Below are positions 14,279 to 16,461 of a stretch of DNA of 16,461 bases, in pieces. Origin of the DNA: Oscillospiraceae bacterium (GTDB lineage Bacteria; Bacillota; Clostridia; Oscillospirales; Oscillospiraceae). The stretch spans positions 1-16,461 of the forward strand of contig JAFZAM010000005.1 in the NCBI GenBank assembly GCA_017557265.1, in the 5' to 3' direction. The notes under the pieces are model-generated. The model searched no databases. It had not been told where the DNA came from and worked only from the letters and a program-made list of their open reading frames with translations. A program made the translations under genes and the position numbers. Positions within the stretch are counted from its first letter, which is position 1. The number at the start of each line of letters is the position of its first letter.

Positions 14279-14308
14279 GAAATGGCAAAATTGTCATATA
14301 GATTGTAG

Positions 14309-14337
14309 TTGCCAAAAATATTAAAAGAGATTAAAAT
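14309..14337 (+). promoter_or_regulatory. Sigma-A-type promoter of the solute-binding protein gene
   Basis: TTGCCA (14309-14314), a 17-bp spacer and TAAAAT (14332-14337) match the housekeeping consensus at 5 of 6 bases in each box. The region is AT-rich against a GC-rich background. Transcription would begin near 14344, leaving a leader of about 30 nt with AAAGGAG (14361-14367) six bases before the ATG. The -35 box is also one arm of the inverted repeat TGGCAA (14283-14288)/TTGCCA. Confidence 0.75.
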
Positions 14338-14373
14338 AATTCTGTAATATTTTGTGAAAGAAAGGAGTTCACC

Positions 14374-16167
14374 ATGAAAAAGACCCTCGCTATCATTCTG
14401 GCGGTCGTTTTTGTGCTGGCGCTGTTCGCCGCCTGCGGGAACACTACCCCTGCTCCCACCCAGGCTCCCACCAACCCGACTGACGCGCCGACGACTCCGG
14501 ATACTCCGGACACCCCGGATACCCCGGACACCCCCGACACGCCGGACACTCCCGACACTCCCGACAATCAGCTCCCGTTTGCCGTCGACGAGGTCGGAGT
14601 CGCGACCGAGCCCTATGACTGGCCCCTGCCGCTTACCGAAGACAGCGACACCGTGCTGACCTACTGGCTCACCAACTACAACATGCAGTACATCCCCCCC
14701 GACAAGACCTACGGCGAGACTGAGCTCCCCGTAGAGGTCAAGAACCGCACCGGCGTCAACGTCGAGTACATCCTTCTGCCGCCTCAGAGCCGCGCCGAGA
14801 ACTTCGGTATCCTTCTCGCCGCCGACGATCTGTGCGACATGATGTGCAACAGCTCGATGTACTATCCCGGCGCCATCCTCTCCATGTTTGAGGACGGCTA
14901 TGCCGAGAACATCGCCGACCACAAGGAACTGATGCCGAACTACCTGTATCAGGCCAAGTATCAGTATCCCGACGACATCGCGACCAAGGAAGCCATCTTC
15001 TATGACGACACCTTCGTTCCGTTCGCGACGTTCCTCTCCACCAACAGATACCAGTACAACATGGGCTACTGCATCCGTCAGGACTGGCTCGACAAGTTCG
15101 GCCTCAAGGCTGAGGACATCGTGACCTGGGACGACCTCGAGGAAGCCTTCAAGCTCATCAAGTCCGGTATCGACACCTGCGAGTTCCCGATGTGGGTCGC
15201 CGGCACCCTCGAGTCCACCGGCTACGGCCAGTTCAACACCTCCTTCGACACGACCGCTCAGATCGTCTCGATCTCCCTGCCTCCCGTGTTCGTGGACGGC
15301 AACGGCAAGGTCCAGATGGGCTGCTGCGCCGAGGGCGACAGGGGCCTCCTCGAGAAGCTCAACAGCTTCTACAAGCAGGGCCTCATGAATCCTGACTGGC
15401 AGTCTTACATCTACGCCGCGCTCTTCTCCGCCCGTACCTACGGCAACGAGGTCGCTTATCAGACCATGAGCGCCGGCTCCATCGGCGAGGCCGATTCCTA
15501 CTCCTCCGACCCGAACTGCAACTGGGTCGCCATCCAGAAGCCCCTCCAGACTGCCGATCAGATCCTCCACATCGGCAACAGCGAAGGCAGGACCTCCGCC
15601 GGCAGCCTCTCCTTCTCCTGCAAGAACCATGACCTCGAGCTCTGCATGAAGTGGGTCGACTACCACTACAGCCCCGAGGGCTGGCCTCTCTTCGCGTACG
15701 GCCCCGAGGGTCTCGTCTGCGAGAAGGACGCCAACGGCAACTGGAAGAATACCGACTGGGCTCTCAACAACCCGGACCAGATCCCGCTCTCCGGCCTGAT
15801 CTCCGTCTACACCGTCGGCAGCCTTGTTGAGGCCGGTATGGCTCCCTATAACGTTGCGATGCTCAACCCGAACGGCGAGGTAGCCGAGGCTGCGATCCAG
15901 TCCTGGACTTCCTGGATGGGCCAGCACTACGACAAGGCCGGCAACTATCCGACCGGCGCCCGCCTGACCGTCGAGCAGAACGAAGAGATAGGCAAGTATC
16001 AGGGCGACGTCATCACCTACATCGTCGAGAACTACTCCGCCTTTCTCGTCGGCAACAAGCCGCTCAGCGAGTTTGACGCCTACATCAATCAGCTCAACAA
16101 CATGGGCCTCAGCGATATCCTCGCTGTGTACCAGGAGCGCTACGACGACTATCTGGCCGGCAAGTAA
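14374..16167 (+). CDS. ABC transporter solute-binding lipoprotein, carbohydrate type
   Basis: A 597-residue exported lipoprotein that should capture a solute, probably a sugar or oligosaccharide, at the cell surface for an ABC importer. The signal peptide is typical: MKK, a hydrophobic stretch (5-18) and a lipobox-like LFAAC with the lipidated cysteine C21. A stalk of about 45 residues, rich in Thr, Pro and Ala, follows, including eight TPD repeats. The mature domain from about residue 70 has extracellular solute-binding protein features (LTYWLTNYN, YCIRQDWLDKFGL, VTWDDLEEAFKLIKS, CKNHDLELCMKWVDYHYSPEG), close to large LplA-like family 1 proteins. No permease genes lie beside it, so its partners are encoded elsewhere. 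It has its own promoter and terminator. Isoleucine is almost always ATC, unlike the cob genes, suggesting high expression. The ligand cannot be named. Confidence 0.88.
   Translation: MKKTLAIILAVVFVLALFAACGNTTPAPTQAPTNPTDAPTTPDTPDTPDTPDTPDTPDTPDTPDNQLPFAVDEVGVATEPYDWPLPLTEDSDTVLTYWLTNYNMQYIPPDKTYGETELPVEVKNRTGVNVEYILLPPQSRAENFGILLAADDLCDMMCNSSMYYPGAILSMFEDGYAENIADHKELMPNYLYQAKYQYPDDIATKEAIFYDDTFVPFATFLSTNRYQYNMGYCIRQDWLDKFGLKAEDIVTWDDLEEAFKLIKSGIDTCEFPMWVAGTLESTGYGQFNTSFDTTAQIVSISLPPVFVDGNGKVQMGCCAEGDRGLLEKLNSFYKQGLMNPDWQSYIYAALFSARTYGNEVAYQTMSAGSIGEADSYSSDPNCNWVAIQKPLQTADQILHIGNSEGRTSAGSLSFSCKNHDLELCMKWVDYHYSPEGWPLFAYGPEGLVCEKDANGNWKNTDWALNNPDQIPLSGLISVYTVGSLVEAGMAPYNVAMLNPNGEVAEAAIQSWTSWMGQHYDKAGNYPTGARLTVEQNEEIGKYQGDVITYIVENYSAFLVGNKPLSEFDAYINQLNNMGLSDILAVYQERYDDYLAGK
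14494..14565 (+). repeat. Eight tandem Thr-Pro-Asp codon repeats in the lipoprotein stalk
   Basis: Eight consecutive 9-bp units encode TPD. Third positions vary between units (ACT/ACC/ACG, CCG/CCC, GAT/GAC), so the protein repeat seems maintained by selection rather than being a very recent slippage product. It forms part of the flexible spacer between the membrane anchor and the binding domain. Copy number may vary between strains. Confidence 0.9.
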
Positions 16168-16197
16168 GCCATAGTCGGAAAGCAGACCAAACGACCG

Positions 16198-16231
16198 AAA
16201 GGCGGGCAGGAAATATCCTGCCCGCCTTTTT
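16198..16231 (+). terminator. Intrinsic terminator after the solute-binding protein gene
   Basis: GGCGGGCAGGA (16201-16211), a four-base AATA loop and TCCTGCCCGCC (16216-16226) form a perfect 11-bp stem, followed by five T; the AAA before the stem can extend the pairing. It lies 30 bp after the stop, so the lipoprotein gene is probably monocistronic. Confidence 0.95.
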
Positions 16232-16269
16232 CCTTTGTCCGGGCCGTTTCCGGCCGATAAAAGCGCGAT

Positions 16270-16319
16270 CGCGCCTCTCTTGTCTTTCCGTGCAAAAAAA
16301 GGGAAGACAGAGCGGCGCG
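16270..16319 (+). repeat. Long imperfect inverted repeat upstream of the last gene
   Basis: The left arm 16270-16289 (beginning CGCGCC) and right arm 16301-16319 (ending GGCGCG) pair over about 17 positions with one mismatch, one bulged base and one T-G pair, around an 11-base loop containing seven A. The right arm covers the probable -35 region of the next promoter. The left arm overlaps a separate 12-bp perfect palindrome, GCGCGATCGCGC (16263-16274). No T run follows, so it is more likely an operator or structural element than a terminator. Confidence 0.5.
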
Positions 16320-16332
16320 TTTCTGTTATAAT
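16304..16332 (+). promoter_or_regulatory. Extended -10 promoter of the last gene
   Basis: TATAAT (16327-16332) is a perfect -10 box preceded by TG one base upstream (16324-16325), an extended -10. A weak -35, AAGACA (16304-16309), lies 17 bp upstream. Transcription should begin near 16339. Confidence 0.75.
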
Positions 16333-16365
16333 AAGACCAAAGAGAAAATGCCGGAGGCGATCCTT

Positions 16366-16461
16366 TTGGACGTTGAGAACATTATCGCTCAGATGAAGGT
16401 CGGGGAGAAGGCCGCCCTCGTGGCCGGCACGAACTCCATGTATACAAATCCCATCCCGAGG
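16366..16461 (+). CDS. Probable glycoside hydrolase family 3 enzyme, N-terminal fragment
   Basis: Only the first 32 residues are inside the window; the frame runs off the end. The sequence DVENIIAQMKVGEKAALVAGTN followed by SMYTNPIPR matches the usual N-terminus of bacterial GH3 beta-glucosidases and related enzymes (helix IxxxIxQMTLEEKxxL, then an IPRLGIP segment). Such enzymes hydrolyse beta-linked glucosides or xylosides; the catalytic aspartate lies far beyond the window. The start is TTG at 16366, eight bases after CGGAGG (16352-16357). An in-frame ATG at 16348 would leave a leader of about nine bases, and the ribosome site would fall inside the coding region, so it is less likely. The neighbouring solute-binding lipoprotein fits a carbohydrate-use region. 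Assignment rests on a short segment. Confidence 0.65.
   Translation, partial: MDVENIIAQMKVGEKAALVAGTNSMYTNPIPR

Noticed and set aside
14494..14565. Short tandem repeats as a possible CRISPR-like array
   Set aside because: The nine-base units have no spacers and are in frame inside a gene, encoding TPD repeats.
14200..15927. A 575-codon open frame on the minus strand opposite the solute-binding protein gene
   Set aside because: It is antisense to a clear lipoprotein gene, has a biased Val/Gly/Asp/Leu composition without domain motifs, and arises from the C-rich third positions of the + strand gene. It also reads through the promoter region.
16348..16365. ATG at 16348 as the start of the last gene
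   Set aside because: It would leave about nine bases of leader after the predicted start of transcription and has no ribosome site before it; CGGAGG lies between it and the TTG at 16366.

Overview
The window suggests a GC-rich, anaerobic Clostridia-type Firmicute, probably a gut Oscillospiraceae or Christensenellales relative. The reasons are strong purine-rich Shine-Dalgarno sites, GTG and TTG starts, a Gram-positive-style lipoprotein with a proline/threonine stalk, tight same-strand gene packing, and the oxygen-independent (cbi) cobalamin route. Taxonomy is inference only. All genes found lie on the + strand.

Layout. (1) 1-426 is the 3' end of an exported or surface protein gene with a Pro/Glu-rich linker and an unrecognised C-terminal domain. 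(2) 427-536 is a 110-bp gap with a long stem-loop and no visible B12 riboswitch, ending in a strong ribosome binding site. (3) 537-14141 is one compact cobalamin operon of fifteen genes: cbiB, cobD, cbiD, cbiL, cbiF, cbiG, cbiH, a cbiJ-cbiE-cbiT triple fusion, cbiA, cbiP, cbiC, a small cysteine-rich protein, a cobU-like gene, a second shortened cobU-like gene, and a cobC-like phosphatase. Most neighbours overlap by 4-16 nt, which implies one transcript with translational coupling. A classic intrinsic terminator (14162-14190) closes it. (4) 14191-14373 is a regulatory region with two short palindromes and a good sigma-A promoter. (5) 14374-16167 encodes a sugar-type ABC solute-binding lipoprotein with a (Thr-Pro-Asp)8 stalk, closed by its own strong terminator (16198-16231). 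(6) After a large imperfect inverted repeat and an extended -10 promoter, the window ends in the first codons of a probable family 3 glycoside hydrolase.

How the genes work together. The operon covers every corrin-ring step after cobalt insertion: CbiL (C20), CbiH (C17 and ring contraction), CbiF (C11), CbiG (lactone opening), CbiD (C1), CbiJ (reduction), CbiT (C15 and decarboxylation), CbiE (C5) and CbiC (methyl migration). Amidation (CbiA, CbiP), aminopropanol linker attachment (CobD, CbiB), adenosylcobinamide activation (CobU-like) and phosphatase chemistry (CobC-like) follow. Absent here, and so needed elsewhere in the genome, are sirohydrochlorin synthesis, the cobalt chelatase (CbiK/CbiX), the corrinoid adenosyltransferase, CobS and CobT. 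The solute-binding protein and the GH3 start look like an unrelated carbohydrate-use region.

The most unusual features are the CbiJ-E-T fusion, the pair of CobU paralogues whose conserved motifs are divided between the two proteins, the eight-cysteine protein lodged between cbiC and cobU, and the palindrome-rich control region upstream of the solute-binding protein.
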